Notes: generated from the sequence alone by a model not told the origin. Shown: positions 14,664 through 23,548, counted from the first letter of the stretch. The stretch is 36,231 nucleotides of DNA from Acidobacteriota bacterium (GCA_020851325.1 JADZCY010000077.1:1-36231), one strand, 5' to 3'. Translations and numbers: made by a program.

Positions 14664-14834
14664 ATCGCGCACTCTAGCATGCCGTTCACGCCTCGCATCG
14701 GCGCGCCCGACGAGGCTGGCGGCGCGGCGCTCATGCACTTGTCGCGCCGGAGATCCGGATACTGCGCGGGCCGGTGCGACAACCCGGGACTCCGTGGACG
14801 AGAGGCTCGCGAGCCGGGTGATAGGATTCGGCCC

Positions 14835-15086
14835 GTGGACCGCGACGCGCTCCGGGAGTTCGCTCGGCGAGATTGGGCAGCCGTCGCCGCTTCGAAGACT
14901 CGCGCCTGGCACGACCTGAAGGTTCGACACTCGGCCGCTGACGTCCTCGGGATCGTGAATCGGATGCGTATCCACGCCCAGCGGTTGCAACCGAACTGGC
15001 CGACGGCCGACGATCGCCGCGCAGATCTCCTCGTCCATCAGCGCGTCGGAGAGGCGCTGCGTGCCGTCGCCTCGCGGCCCCGCTGA
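14835..15086 (+). CDS. Uncharacterised 83-residue protein
   Basis: A soluble, helical, Arg/Ala-rich protein. It has DALREFARRDWAAVAASK at the start, a central segment with NRMRIHAQRLQPNWP, and DDRRADLLVHQRVGEALRAV near the end. The pattern looks like a small conserved family seen in diverse bacteria, possibly from nucleic-acid or toxin-antitoxin contexts, but I cannot name it. GTG 14835 is the most plausible start; the frame is open upstream, but that part has low-complexity non-coding character. It converges with the DoxX gene, 34 bp between stops. Confidence 0.55.
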   Translation: MDRDALREFARRDWAAVAASKTRAWHDLKVRHSAADVLGIVNRMRIHAQRLQPNWPTADDRRADLLVHQRVGEALRAVASRPR

Positions 15087-15120
15087 ACTCCTCTCAGCCC
15101 TCCCGATAGCAGGTCGTGGA

Positions 15121-15498
15121 TCATCGACCGCGTGGCGCGATCGGTCGCACACGCGTGCGCATGTAGGCCACGGTCGACGCCATCGCCAGCAGCACGAGCG
15201 TGGTGAGGGCGGGACCCATCTCACCGCGCACGACGTGAAGAATCGTCGCGCAGATCATGACGAACATGATGCCGATGGCCGCCCACGCCACCAGGAACGG
15301 CATCACGCGCGTCAGCCCTGGCAAGATCAGCCCGATGCCCGCCGCCACTTCCGCGACACCGAGAAACAGCTGAAACCAGCGCGGCAGCATGGCGTTCATC
15401 TGCACCGCCACCTCCGGCGGCGGCGCCAGCATCATCGCGCCGTGGGCGAGGAACGCGACGGCGAGCAGGACTTGCAGGATCCACAGCACGATGTTCAT
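15121..15498 (-). CDS. DoxX-family membrane protein
   Basis: A 125-residue inner-membrane protein with four helices: NIVLWILQVLLAVAFLAHGA (2-21), one around 45-65 (FLGVAEVAAGIGLILPGL), one around 70-92, and one around 98-115. The HGAMM and GVAEVAAGIGL motifs match the DoxX/DoxD-like family. Such proteins are linked to redox balance or are accessory membrane subunits; the specific role is unknown. ATG 15498 is selected because AAGGAG lies 7 bases upstream, rather than the in-frame ATG 15 bases earlier. Confidence 0.85.
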   Translation of the reverse strand: MNIVLWILQVLLAVAFLAHGAMMLAPPPEVAVQMNAMLPRWFQLFLGVAEVAAGIGLILPGLTRVMPFLVAWAAIGIMFVMICATILHVVRGEMGPALTTLVLLAMASTVAYMRTRVRPIAPRGR

Positions 15499-15665
15499 GG
15501 TCGTCTCCTTCAATGGCGGCCCGCCGGTGGCGAACCTGTCGCAAGCTTAGACTGTGGCGGCGGCGCGAGATCATCGGTCGGTGCCTCGACGCCCGACCCG
15601 CCGCGCGTCTCCAGATATCCTTCGACGCGCAGTTGCAACGACCTATGCTTGGCGCGGAGGCCTTG

Positions 15666-16121
15666 ATGAACAGACCCGCTCGCTCCCGTGTGACGGCTGC
15701 TGTCATTGCAGTAGGCGCACTTGCCGTGATCGCTGGACTGCCGTCACTGCTGGCATGGTCGCAAGCGACCGGACCGTCGCGCTCGCGCGTGGCGGTCACA
15801 CAACGGCTGCCGACGCTCGACGGCACGAAGCTCACGGCCACGCTCGTCGAGGTCACCTACGAACCCGGCGGCGCCAACACGTCGCATCGCCATCCGTGTC
15901 CGGTGATTGGCTACGTGCTCGAAGGCCGCATGCGCATGCGGGTCGACGGACAGCCCGAACGCATCTACGGTCCCGGCGACACCTTCTACGAGTCGCCGAC
16001 CGACGTCCACCGCGTGTCGGCGAATGCGAGCAGCGAGCAGCCGGCGCGGTTCCTGGCCTATTTCGTCTGCGATCGCGACACGCCGCTGTCGATCCCCGTG
16101 CCCGGCGACGGCGCGCGATGA
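15666..16121 (+). CDS. Exported or membrane-anchored cupin protein
   Basis: A 151-residue protein with an N-terminal hydrophobic segment (TAAVIAVGALAVIAGLPSLLA, about 10-30), probably a signal peptide or anchor, and one cupin_2 domain (about 50-140). Likely metal ligands are His74, His76, Glu86 in YVLEGRM, and His115 in DVHRVS. The typical beta turn DGQPERIYGPGDTF is present. Substrate and reaction cannot be read. A GGAGG site lies 7 bases before ATG 15666. It is divergent from the DoxX gene, an arrangement that may reflect shared control. Confidence 0.82.
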   Translation: MNRPARSRVTAAVIAVGALAVIAGLPSLLAWSQATGPSRSRVAVTQRLPTLDGTKLTATLVEVTYEPGGANTSHRHPCPVIGYVLEGRMRMRVDGQPERIYGPGDTFYESPTDVHRVSANASSEQPARFLAYFVCDRDTPLSIPVPGDGAR

Positions 16122-16212
16122 CGCGATCGAGCACGTCGCGCTCGAAACAGCGCTGGGTGTGGTGCTGATTGCCGGTATCAACGCGCGATGGGCCGCTTTC
16201 GGCAGCGCCGCG

Positions 16213-16896
16213 CTACTCCTTCGGCTCCTTCCGCGCACTCGTCCACCGTTCCTTCGTCGTCGACTCGCGGAAGACCGGCAGCGACCATCCTAACTTGAGC
16301 GCCAGGCCTCGCACGACGAGGGTGACCAGGAACCCGCCGGTCATCGCCACCGGGCGCGCAAAACCGAGAGCGTCCATGCTCACGTACGCGCACGCGCCCA
16401 GCACCGACGCCGTGATGTAGATCTCGTGGCGAAGCAGCACCGACGGGACATGGCCGAGCGTGTCGCGAATGATGCCGCCCACCGAGCCGGTGACCGCGCC
16501 CATTGCGATCGCCACCAGTGCCGGCGCGTCGACGTCCATCGCCTTCGCCGTGCCGGCCACGGTGACCAGCGCCAGGCCGAAGGCATCGAACCACAGCAGC
16601 GTCCGGTAGCGCTGCTCGACACGCGGCGCGACGAAATGCATGACGACGGCGGTGACGAGGCAGACCGAGACGTAGACGGGATTCTGCACCCAGAACACCG
16701 GCACATCGAGGATCAGATCGCGAACCGTGCCGCCGCCGACGCCAGTGACGACGGCGAGCCACATGAAGCCCATCACGTCCATCCCCTTGCGCGAGGCGAC
16801 GAGCGCGCCCGACACCGCGAAGACGACGGCGGCGAGGATGTCGAAGAAGTGAACGAGACGAAACAGATCAGCTGGATCGATGATCGTCGTCTGCAT
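16213..16896 (-). CDS. TRIC-type cation channel family protein (UPF0126/YicG)
   Basis: A 227-residue, seven-helix membrane protein made of an inverted tandem repeat. Each half carries the family signature: TGVGGGTVRDLIL (about 48-60) and GSVGGIIRDTLG (about 136-147). Bacterial TRIC homologues form trimeric K+-permeable channels. ATG 16896 is chosen by family length; no clear RBS. It lies 73 bp after the ADOP permease gene on the same strand, so read-through from that promoter is possible. Confidence 0.9.
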   Translation of the reverse strand: MQTTIIDPADLFRLVHFFDILAAVVFAVSGALVASRKGMDVMGFMWLAVVTGVGGGTVRDLILDVPVFWVQNPVYVSVCLVTAVVMHFVAPRVEQRYRTLLWFDAFGLALVTVAGTAKAMDVDAPALVAIAMGAVTGSVGGIIRDTLGHVPSVLLRHEIYITASVLGACAYVSMDALGFARPVAMTGGFLVTLVVRGLALKLGWSLPVFRESTTKERWTSARKEPKE

Positions 16897-16969
16897 GCGC
16901 GTCACGCGGATTATGCCGGTATCCGCCCGATCAGCGCATGCAGAGGCGAGACGCTCGAGCGGCAGAGAG

Positions 16970-19738
16970 TCAGTCGCCTCGCAGCGCTTCAGTGGGATCG
17001 ATGCGGAGGCCGCGTCGCGCCGGGCCCAGCGTCGCGACGATGCCGACAATCAGCATGAACGCGCCGGCGCCGGGAAGGATGCCGGGAATCGGCACGCCAC
17101 CTATCTGCTCGATCGGCACATAGCGGCCGGTGAGCCACGCGGCGAGCATCCCCACTGCCGCACCCGCGACAATCTGCCAGAACGCGCGCCCGAAGACAGC
17201 GGCCACCAGGCGACCGGGCTGCGCACCCAGCGCGGAGCGGATGCCGATTTCGCGGCGACGCTGCGCCACCGTGAACGCCATGAGCGCATACAAACCGGCG
17301 GCCGACAGCAGCAGGACACTGCCGGTCACCGCGACGATGGTGATGGCGCCCACGTGATCGCCGAAGCGATGTTCGCGATAGATCGCGGCCAGCGTCCGTA
17401 CCTCGTCGACGTGCAGCGTCGGGTCGACACGCGCGGTGATGTCGCGAAGACGTTCGGCAAGGCCGGACGGATCGCCGCTCAGGCGCAGTTGCAGGTGCGC
17501 CGGATTGATCTCGCCGGCCGCCGCCGCGTGATAGGCCACGCGCGCCTCTGTCGTCACCGGCAGATTCCCGACGACGCCGACGACCTCGTACCAACGATCG
17601 GCGGCGGGACCGTGCGGCCATTCCGCCGTCGAGGTGCGAACATAGCGGAACCGGTGGCCGAGCGCGCTGCCACCGGGCGCAATCGTCTCGGCGAAGTTGC
17701 GATTGATGATCACCGCATCGGCTGACGCGGCGGCATCGCGATCAGTGAAGCGCCGGCCGGCAACACCGGGCACCTGATAGAGATCGAAGAACGCGGTGTC
17801 GACCTGATTGAGGCGAGCTCGGAATCCCGGCAGGCGACCGTTGAGCGCTTCGGTCGGCACGTCGCGACCTTCGATGTCGACGAACACCCAGGGTTCTTCG
17901 CCGGGCGGACGCGATGCGACGGCCACGCCACGAATGCCCGACTCGCTGCGCAGCCGATCGATCAGCGCGCGCTGCCGATTGCCCGCGCGCTCCATCTGTT
18001 GCCGGCGTGCGTCGTCCGGATCACCGGCCGTCGGCCGCGGCGCCTCGATCGGATCGAGGCCGAGTCCCTCGCCTTCCGGCGCCACGCGCGCGGTGGCAAA
18101 CTCCTCGGCGGCAAAGCCAGGCCCGACGAAGCCGTTGCGCAGCGTGCCCCAGGTGAGCTGAATGGCCAGTGGCAGCACGGCGACGGAGAACGCCACCTGT
18201 GCGATCACCAGCGTGGTCCACGTCGCCCCGAGGCGCATGCTGGTGCGTCCGGCGAGCGCGCCGGCGCCCAGCCGCGCCAGGCGTCCGGTCGCTTGCAGCG
18301 CCGGCACGAGGCCCGACACCGCGGCCGCGACAACGGCGAGCGCGGCCACGAACAGCAGCGTGCGATACGACACGCCGAACGTGATCCAGAACGGCGGCCC
18401 GCCCGGCAAGGCCTGCAGGCGTCCGTTCGCCACTACCGACACCACGCGCACGATCAGCAGCGCCACACCGGCCGCCGCCATCGTCAACACCAGCGACTCG
18501 ATGAACAACTGTCGGACGATGCGCGCCCGGCTGCCGCCAAGGGCATGACGCGCCGCGAACTCCTGCTGTCGCGTGACGATGCGCGCGTAGTTGAGGATGG
18601 CGATGTTGGCGCACGGCGGCAGCAGCAGCAGGACGAGCGCCAGGCTCGACAACGACCACAGCAGGCCCATCGTGCCCGGTTCGGCGTCGCCCGTGAAGGC
18701 AAAGGTGTAAGGCGCGACGCGCGGCCCGGTCGCGCGCAACTGCGCTTGCGTGGCTTCGTCGGCATCGATCGGTGGAAGCATCCCGAGCGCCGACACTTCC
18801 GCCTGCGCACGCGCCAGCGTCGCACCAGGCGCCAGCCTAGCGAAGACGACGCCTTCGGGACCGGTGTTGGCGAGCGTTGGATTGCTGCTGTTCCGAAGTG
18901 GCACCCAGTAGCCGAAGTTCACCGGAAACTGGAAACCGTCCGGCATCACGCCGATCACCGTGTGCACGTCATCACCAAGACGCAGTTCGCGTCCGATGAC
19001 GTCGTGCGCGCCGGCGAAGCGTCGCTGCCACACGTCGTGGCCAATGACGACGACGGGAACAGCGCCTGGCGCAGTGTCCTTATCGTCGAAGGGTCTGCCG
19101 ATCGACGGCGGGACGCGCGCGACGCGAAAGCCGGACGCCGACATCTCGGCCACGGACGCGAGCTCGACCGAGCCGTCCGGTGTGATCACGTTGCGCCGAA
19201 CCGTTTGAAACGCGCCGACCTCGGCGACCGACTGCAGCGTGGTGCGCCAGCGTTCCACGTCCTGCCATGTGGTGTCGCGCCGGCGGGCCGCTTCGCGGTC
19301 CCATACCTGGATGGCCACGACGCGATCGCCGTCGTCCAGCGGCAGCCGGCTCCACAGCACGATGTCGAGCGCGGTGAACACCACGGCGGCGATGCTGATG
19401 GCCAGCGCCGTCGCCAGACCGCCAGTGAGCGTCAGTCCCCAGTTCCTGACGAGCAGACGCAGGCCGAGCCGGATGTCCAGCCACGACGAGCCGAGCCATG
19501 GCAATCCACGTTGATCGCGCAGCGCTTCGAGGGCCTGGATGCGGCCGCCTGCCGCAGCGCGCGCGAGTCGAGCGGCGTCGGTCGGCGCGTGGCCGCGTCC
19601 CAGGAGTTCGTCTTCGGCCAGGGCGACGTGCGCGGCCAGTTCACGCTGCAGATCGTGGTCGCTACGACGGCCGCTGAGCGCGCCCCACACGCGGCGCGTC
19701 CACACGCGAAGCACGCTGCCGATGGTGGACGGCTTCAT
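16970..19738 (-). CDS. ADOP-type permease (MacB/FtsX-like, duplicated)
   Basis: A 922-residue membrane protein of the 'acidobacterial duplicated orphan permease' type. A short cytoplasmic prefix (about 1-85) is followed by one membrane helix at about 100. Then come a MacB_PCD periplasmic domain (about 125-310), an FtsX helix block (about 350-500), a second MacB_PCD (about 540-760) and a final FtsX block (about 790-915). The motifs RQQEFAARHALGGSRARIVRQ and QRRREIGIRSALGAQPGRLV mark the two FtsX coupling loops. No ATPase gene is adjacent, as is usual for these orphans. Start ATG 19738 overlaps the PadR stop by 4 bp (ATGA). The C-terminus RIDPTEALRGD is the family ending. Confidence 0.92.
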   Translation of the reverse strand: MKPSTIGSVLRVWTRRVWGALSGRRSDHDLQRELAAHVALAEDELLGRGHAPTDAARLARAAAGGRIQALEALRDQRGLPWLGSSWLDIRLGLRLLVRNWGLTLTGGLATALAISIAAVVFTALDIVLWSRLPLDDGDRVVAIQVWDREAARRRDTTWQDVERWRTTLQSVAEVGAFQTVRRNVITPDGSVELASVAEMSASGFRVARVPPSIGRPFDDKDTAPGAVPVVVIGHDVWQRRFAGAHDVIGRELRLGDDVHTVIGVMPDGFQFPVNFGYWVPLRNSSNPTLANTGPEGVVFARLAPGATLARAQAEVSALGMLPPIDADEATQAQLRATGPRVAPYTFAFTGDAEPGTMGLLWSLSSLALVLLLLPPCANIAILNYARIVTRQQEFAARHALGGSRARIVRQLFIESLVLTMAAAGVALLIVRVVSVVANGRLQALPGGPPFWITFGVSYRTLLFVAALAVVAAAVSGLVPALQATGRLARLGAGALAGRTSMRLGATWTTLVIAQVAFSVAVLPLAIQLTWGTLRNGFVGPGFAAEEFATARVAPEGEGLGLDPIEAPRPTAGDPDDARRQQMERAGNRQRALIDRLRSESGIRGVAVASRPPGEEPWVFVDIEGRDVPTEALNGRLPGFRARLNQVDTAFFDLYQVPGVAGRRFTDRDAAASADAVIINRNFAETIAPGGSALGHRFRYVRTSTAEWPHGPAADRWYEVVGVVGNLPVTTEARVAYHAAAAGEINPAHLQLRLSGDPSGLAERLRDITARVDPTLHVDEVRTLAAIYREHRFGDHVGAITIVAVTGSVLLLSAAGLYALMAFTVAQRRREIGIRSALGAQPGRLVAAVFGRAFWQIVAGAAVGMLAAWLTGRYVPIEQIGGVPIPGILPGAGAFMLIVGIVATLGPARRGLRIDPTEALRGD

Positions 19739-20082
19739 GCCGGATCCTCGAAGAGCGTGTGCATCACCGACACCATCTGATCCCACGCCTTCTTTTCCTC
19801 GGCGAGCCGCCGGCGTCCGGCTCGGGTGATGGCGTAGAAGCGCGCCTGCCGGTTGTTATCGGTGACGCCCCAGTCGGCCTTGATCAGACCCTGCTGCTCC
19901 AGGCGCATCAGGCCGGGATACAGCGTGCCCATGTTCAGCGTCAGCGCGCCCGACGAGGCCTGCGCGAGCCGGGCGCCGATGGCGTAGCCGTGCAGCGGCC
20001 CCAGTGCGGACAGCGTCTGCAGCACCATCAGATCGAGCGTGCCGCGCAGGACCTCGGCCTTCGACGGTTCTCTATTCGACAT
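19735..20082 (-). CDS. PadR-family transcriptional regulator
   Basis: A 115-residue winged-helix regulator. LRGTLDLMVLQTLSALGPLHGYAI is the PadR start (about 12-35), GTLYPGLMRLEQQGLI (about 52-67) is the recognition helix and wing entry, and a basic AGRRRLAEEKKAWDQM helix (about 88-103) serves dimerisation. PadR proteins usually repress their own operon and a linked transporter until a ligand binds. It overlaps the ADOP gene by 4 bp, giving translational coupling. A TTGACA promoter with an inverted repeat lies directly upstream, and the -10 element is so close that the mRNA may be leaderless. Confidence 0.92.
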   Translation of the reverse strand: MSNREPSKAEVLRGTLDLMVLQTLSALGPLHGYAIGARLAQASSGALTLNMGTLYPGLMRLEQQGLIKADWGVTDNNRQARFYAITRAGRRRLAEEKKAWDQMVSVMHTLFEDPA

Positions 20083-20119
20083 CCAAATAGACTATGGTCT
20101 TGTTCCATTAGGATGTCAA
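20078..20119 (-). promoter_or_regulatory. PadR promoter with flanking inverted repeat (candidate operator)
   Basis: On the minus strand a perfect -35 TTGACA (20119-20114) is separated by 17 bases from CATAGT (20096-20091). The predicted start lies 1-3 bases before the ATG. GACATCC (20078-20084) and GGATGTC (20111-20117) are a perfect 7-bp inverted repeat bracketing this promoter, and an imperfect CCAAATAG/CTATGG dyad lies inside. This suits autorepression by PadR. Confidence 0.6.
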
Positions 20120-20142
20120 ATATAGAACGCGCGCCGCCGCGG

Positions 20143-21534
20143 CTACAGCATGCCGGCGGGACGGATGTTGTGGTTCACCCGGAAGAGATTCGCCGGGTCG
20201 TATTGCGCCTTCACGATTGCCAGCCGCGCGAGATGGTCGCCATAGGTGGCGCGGAGGCGGTCGTCGCCTTCGTCGCCCATCATGAAGTTGATGTAGCCGC
20301 CGCCGGGATTGAACGGCTGCACGCGCTTCCAGTAGGCGCGACCCCACGCCTTCAGCGCCTCGGCGTTGACGGGATCGGGATCGATGGCGGCAATCACCAT
20401 GGCCCACACCGCGTCGCGCGCGTTCCAGGCCGTGGCATCGCCGGACACGCGATGCGCCGCGCCGTCGATCGGGTAGAGATGCATCAACGACAGCGCACCC
20501 GGCGACTTCGCGGCCTCCGTGATGTGCGTGTCGATTGCGGCGTCGGGCAGCGCGCTCACATACGCGCCTTTCCAGTACCACTGCAGTCCCTTGGGCATCA
20601 GCGGATCGAACAACGTCTGCATCGCCGGATACGGCATCGTCGTCATCCAGTTGAAGATCGGCGCCGGCAGCGCGCCGAGGAGTGGTGCGAGCGCCTTCTC
20701 CCCCGCCGCCGCCGGGCCGTTGTAGCAGGAGACGATGGCGCAGGCGCGCCGGCCCCAGTGTTCGCGCGGAAACGGATCCACCGACGGCACCGCTTTCAGG
20801 CCCACGAACACGCCGAGGGCCTCGGGCGCCGCTGGCAGGAAGTCGCGATACGCGCGCATCACGTCGTGCGCGTGCGTGGCGTCCCAGAAGATGGGACCGC
20901 CGAAGATCGTGTGCACCGGGTGCGCCTGGAAGAGGAAGCTGGTCACAACGCCGAAGTTGCCGCCGCCGCCGCGGATGGCCCAGAACAGATCCGGATGCCG
21001 CTCTGCGCTCGCGGTGACGACGCGGCCGTCGGCGAGTACGACGTCGGCTTCGAGCAGGTTGTCGATGGTCAGGCCGAACTGGCGCGTCAGATAGCCGACA
21101 CCGCCGCCGAGCGTCAGCCCCGCGACGCCTGTCGTCGAGACAATGCCGAAGGGCACGGCGAGACCGAACGCGTGCGTGGCGTGATCGACATCGCCCGAGG
21201 TGCAGCCGGCTTCGGCGCGCACCGTCCGGCGTTCGGGGTCCGTCCGGATGCCTTTCATCAACGACAGATCGATCACCAGTCCATCGTCGCAACTGCCGAG
21301 CCCGCCGCCGTTGTGACCGCCGCCGCGGATGGCCACGAGCAGGTCTTCATCGCGCGCGAAGTTCACCGCGGTGATGACGTCGGCGATGTCGACACAGCGC
21401 GCGATCGCCGCCGGGCGCTTGTCGATCATCCCGTTGTAGAGCTGCCGCGCCTCGTCGTAGCCGGGATCGCCGGGTCGAATCACCGGGCCGCGGAGGCTCT
21501 GTCGAAACAGTTCCATCGATGCGTCGCGTATCAT
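20143..21534 (-). CDS. FAD-linked oxidase (berberine-bridge-enzyme type)
   Basis: A 463-residue flavoprotein of the BBE/PCMH class. An N-terminal FAD-binding domain (about 35-215) carries RGGGHNGGG with His74, the probable 8-alpha-histidyl attachment site. GLTLGGGVGYLTRQFG (about 137) is the second flavin-contact loop, but the Cys that gives 6-S-cysteinyl linkage in doubly bound enzymes is absent, so attachment is likely through His only. The C-terminal BBE motif is present: PGGGYINFMMGDEGDDRL and the end DPANLFRVNHNIRP. Members oxidise sugars, alkaloids or phenolics with O2. ATG 21534 has GAGGAG 4 bases upstream. It is divergent from the AraC regulator. Confidence 0.92.
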   Translation of the reverse strand: MIRDASMELFRQSLRGPVIRPGDPGYDEARQLYNGMIDKRPAAIARCVDIADVITAVNFARDEDLLVAIRGGGHNGGGLGSCDDGLVIDLSLMKGIRTDPERRTVRAEAGCTSGDVDHATHAFGLAVPFGIVSTTGVAGLTLGGGVGYLTRQFGLTIDNLLEADVVLADGRVVTASAERHPDLFWAIRGGGGNFGVVTSFLFQAHPVHTIFGGPIFWDATHAHDVMRAYRDFLPAAPEALGVFVGLKAVPSVDPFPREHWGRRACAIVSCYNGPAAAGEKALAPLLGALPAPIFNWMTTMPYPAMQTLFDPLMPKGLQWYWKGAYVSALPDAAIDTHITEAAKSPGALSLMHLYPIDGAAHRVSGDATAWNARDAVWAMVIAAIDPDPVNAEALKAWGRAYWKRVQPFNPGGGYINFMMGDEGDDRLRATYGDHLARLAIVKAQYDPANLFRVNHNIRPAGML

Positions 21535-21729
21535 GGGTCTCCTCGAAACGAAGTGGGCGTTCGCCCGTGAACGCCGCCGGAGATCACCGTAAGTCCGGGG
21601 GCTGGACAGGTCCATGCCGCGGCGTCTACTTTCATTGCCCGCGCGTCCAGACGTGAGGCATGCCGAAGATGCGGGGATCGTGGTCGGGCGCGAGCGCTGT
21701 CGCAACGCTGCGCCTGCCGGAGGAATGAC
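21535..21729. promoter_or_regulatory. Shared control region of the divergent FAD oxidase and AraC genes
   Basis: A 195-bp gap between the two start codons. The direct repeat CATGCCG occurs at 21613-21619 and 21659-21665 (46 bp apart), a plausible AraC-family binding arrangement. GGAGGA (21719-21724) is the AraC ribosome-binding site. No clear -35/-10 pair is seen. Confidence 0.35.
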
Positions 21730-22704
21730 GTGGACGTCCTGTCCGACGTGCTGAGCGCGGTTCGTCTGTCGGGCGCGGTCTTCTTCGACGTCGAAGCCTT
21801 CGCGCCATGGGTGTCGCCGACGCCGCAGGCCGAGACGTTCAGGCGCACCATCATGCCGAACGCGGAGCACGTGATCGCGTTTCACGTGATGATGGCCGGC
21901 TCATGCTGGGCCGAGGTGCCCAACGCCGGTCCGCCGATTCACCTCCGCGCCGGCGACTTCGTCGTCATTCCGATGGGCGACGATCACGTGCTGTCGTCGG
22001 CGGCGGGGATGCGAGGTGAAGCCGACCTCGCCATGTATCGGCGTCCCACCGATCGCTGTCAGCCGGTGCCGTTCGTACTGAACAAGGGCGGCGGACCGGA
22101 GCGCAATCACTTCATCTGCGGCTACTTCGGGTGCGACGCGCGCCCGTTCAATCCGCTGCTCGATGCGCTGCCGCGGTTGTTCCACGCGTCGGTGTCGCCG
22201 GCGAGTCAGGACTGGCTGCTGCGTCTGGTCCGCGCGGCGGCGGTCGAAAGCGCGCGCGGCACGGCCGGCGGCGAGGCGATGTTGGCGCGCCTGGCCGAGT
22301 TGATGTTCGTCGAAGTGCTGCGCAAGCACATCAGCGATCTGCCGGAGGATGCGCGCGGCTGGTGCTCGGGCGTGCGCGACGCGCAAGTGGGTGCGGCGCT
22401 GCATCTGATGCACGAGCGGCCGGCGCACGCGTGGACGGTGGAAGCGCTGGCGCGTGAGGTCGGCATGTCGCGCTCGGCCTTCGCCGAGCGTTTCGCGGCG
22501 TTCGTCGGCGTCCCGCCGATGCAGTACCTGGCGCGGTGGCGGTTGCAGGTGGCGGCGAATCTGCTGGCGGGGCGGCAGATGAGCATCGCCGATGCCGCGG
22601 CGGAAGTGGGCTACGAGTCGGAGGCTGCGTTCAATCGCGCCTTCAAGAAGGTGGTCGGACTGCCGCCGGGTACGTGGCGGAAGCGGCGGGGAGAGGCGAC
22701 GTGA
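21730..22704 (+). CDS. AraC-family transcriptional regulator with N-terminal cupin
   Basis: A 324-residue regulator. The N-terminal half (about 1-190) is an AraC-binding cupin of the cupin_6 type, with a sensory core around HLRAGDFVVIPMGDDHVL. The C-terminal half (about 215-320) has two helix-turn-helix motifs: TVEALAREVGMSRSAFAERF, then the signature region LLAGRQMSIADAAAEVGYES ending in FNRAFKKVVGLPPGTWR. GTG 21730 is supported by GGAGGA 5 bases upstream. This subgroup often controls a neighbouring oxidoreductase, and here it faces the FAD oxidase gene, so that is the probable target. Confidence 0.92.
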   Translation: MDVLSDVLSAVRLSGAVFFDVEAFAPWVSPTPQAETFRRTIMPNAEHVIAFHVMMAGSCWAEVPNAGPPIHLRAGDFVVIPMGDDHVLSSAAGMRGEADLAMYRRPTDRCQPVPFVLNKGGGPERNHFICGYFGCDARPFNPLLDALPRLFHASVSPASQDWLLRLVRAAAVESARGTAGGEAMLARLAELMFVEVLRKHISDLPEDARGWCSGVRDAQVGAALHLMHERPAHAWTVEALAREVGMSRSAFAERFAAFVGVPPMQYLARWRLQVAANLLAGRQMSIADAAAEVGYESEAAFNRAFKKVVGLPPGTWRKRRGEAT

Positions 22705-22713
22705 AGGGACGAC

Positions 22714-22758
22714 GGCTTGCAGGGCTTGGAGGACTTGCAGGGCTTGCAGGGCTGGGGG
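22714..22758. repeat. GGCTTGCAG 9-mer array after the AraC stop
   Basis: Five clean 9-base units: GGCTTGCAG, GGCTTGGAG, GACTTGCAG, GGCTTGCAG, GGCTGGGGG. It is the reverse complement of the 8531 word family. It begins 9 bases after the AraC stop. A CTCGCCTTCGCGCGCTC fragment of the REP-like element follows. Confidence 0.85.
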
Positions 22759-22821
22759 CCGCTCCTCGCCTTCGCGCGCTCGTGACGCGGAAGCTATCGG
22801 GTTTTGGCACGAGCGCCGACG

Positions 22822-23052
22822 CTACGCGGATGGTCTGTGCTTGGTACCCCACCGGATCAGCACGACGCCGGCAAGTACGCCGATGAACCCGGCAATCATC
22901 CAGGTCGTCGAGCCGCCGACGAGCGGTTCGCAATTCGCGACGCACAGGATCGGCGGCACGTGGAGCACGTCCGCGCCCTGCAGGAACCACAGCAAACCGA
23001 GCAGCGTCAGCGCCACGCCCGCTGTCGTCGAGAGAATGACCTTCGCGCTCAT
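22822..23052 (-). CDS. Small two-helix membrane protein
   Basis: A 76-residue protein with helices at about 5-27 (VILSTTAGVALTLLGLLWFLQG) and 49-67 (TWMIAGFIGVLAGVVLI). The external loop holds two cysteines (CVANCEP), which may form a disulfide. The LLWFLQGADVL pattern is shared by a widespread group of tiny membrane proteins of unknown role. GGAAGGA upstream of ATG 23052 supports the start. Confidence 0.65.
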   Translation of the reverse strand: MSAKVILSTTAGVALTLLGLLWFLQGADVLHVPPILCVANCEPLVGGSTTWMIAGFIGVLAGVVLIRWGTKHRPSA

Positions 23053-23215
23053 GAGATAGCGTCCTTCCCCGCTGGCTCGTCAGCAGTAGAGCCGGTCGGC
23101 CGGGCAACTTGTGCCCACTTCCCTTCATACGCGCAAAGAATCGAATACCGTTACTTCGCGCGAACGGAAGGCTCGATCAGGTGGCTTATCTCGAGCGCAA
23201 TGGGGGGGACGCGAC

Positions 23216-23548
23216 ATGGCGATGTTCATCACGATCGGCTACGGGGATCGCGCCGGCTACGAGCGCACGGATCCAGCGGTGCGTGACGCCGCGCACCGGC
23301 ACGATGCGCGGCTGCGGCAGATGGGCGCGACGATAGGGATCGCTGGCGCGCCAGTGCAGGTGCGCAACCCCGATGCATCGGGAGTTCGCACGACGCACGG
23401 ACCGTTCATGCGATCGGACCTTCCGATCGCCGGCTTTGCCGTGATCGAGGCCGCCGATATCGACGAAGCCGCACGGCTGGTCGCCGAGACACCGTGCGCC
23501 GTTGCCCACGGTGTCGTCGAGGTGTGGCCGCTCGAGGTCAGCCAGTGA
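23216..23548 (+). CDS. YCII-related (DGPF-type) protein
   Basis: A 110-residue soluble protein with the YCII-like ferredoxin fold. It starts FITIGYGDRAGYERTD and contains the helix RDAAHRHDARLRQMG, THGPFMRSDLPIAGFAVIEA (the family's GPF turn), and a DEAARLVAETP helix near the end, then VEVWPLEV. Relatives are small hydrolase-like or regulatory proteins, some encoded with ECF sigma factors; no sigma gene is adjacent. The ATG 23216 start follows a G-rich RBS-like run. Confidence 0.78.
   Translation: MAMFITIGYGDRAGYERTDPAVRDAAHRHDARLRQMGATIGIAGAPVQVRNPDASGVRTTHGPFMRSDLPIAGFAVIEAADIDEAARLVAETPCAVAHGVVEVWPLEVSQ

Noticed and set aside
14664-15224. Upstream extension of the four-helix membrane protein
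   Set aside because: The extended part loses membrane character, is Arg/Pro/Ser-rich, and runs antisense to the plausible gene at 14835-15086.
17999-19780. 593-codon open frame on the plus strand opposite the first ADOP permease
   Set aside because: Low-complexity Arg/His/Gln-rich translation, no motif, and the opposite strand has an unmistakable family protein.
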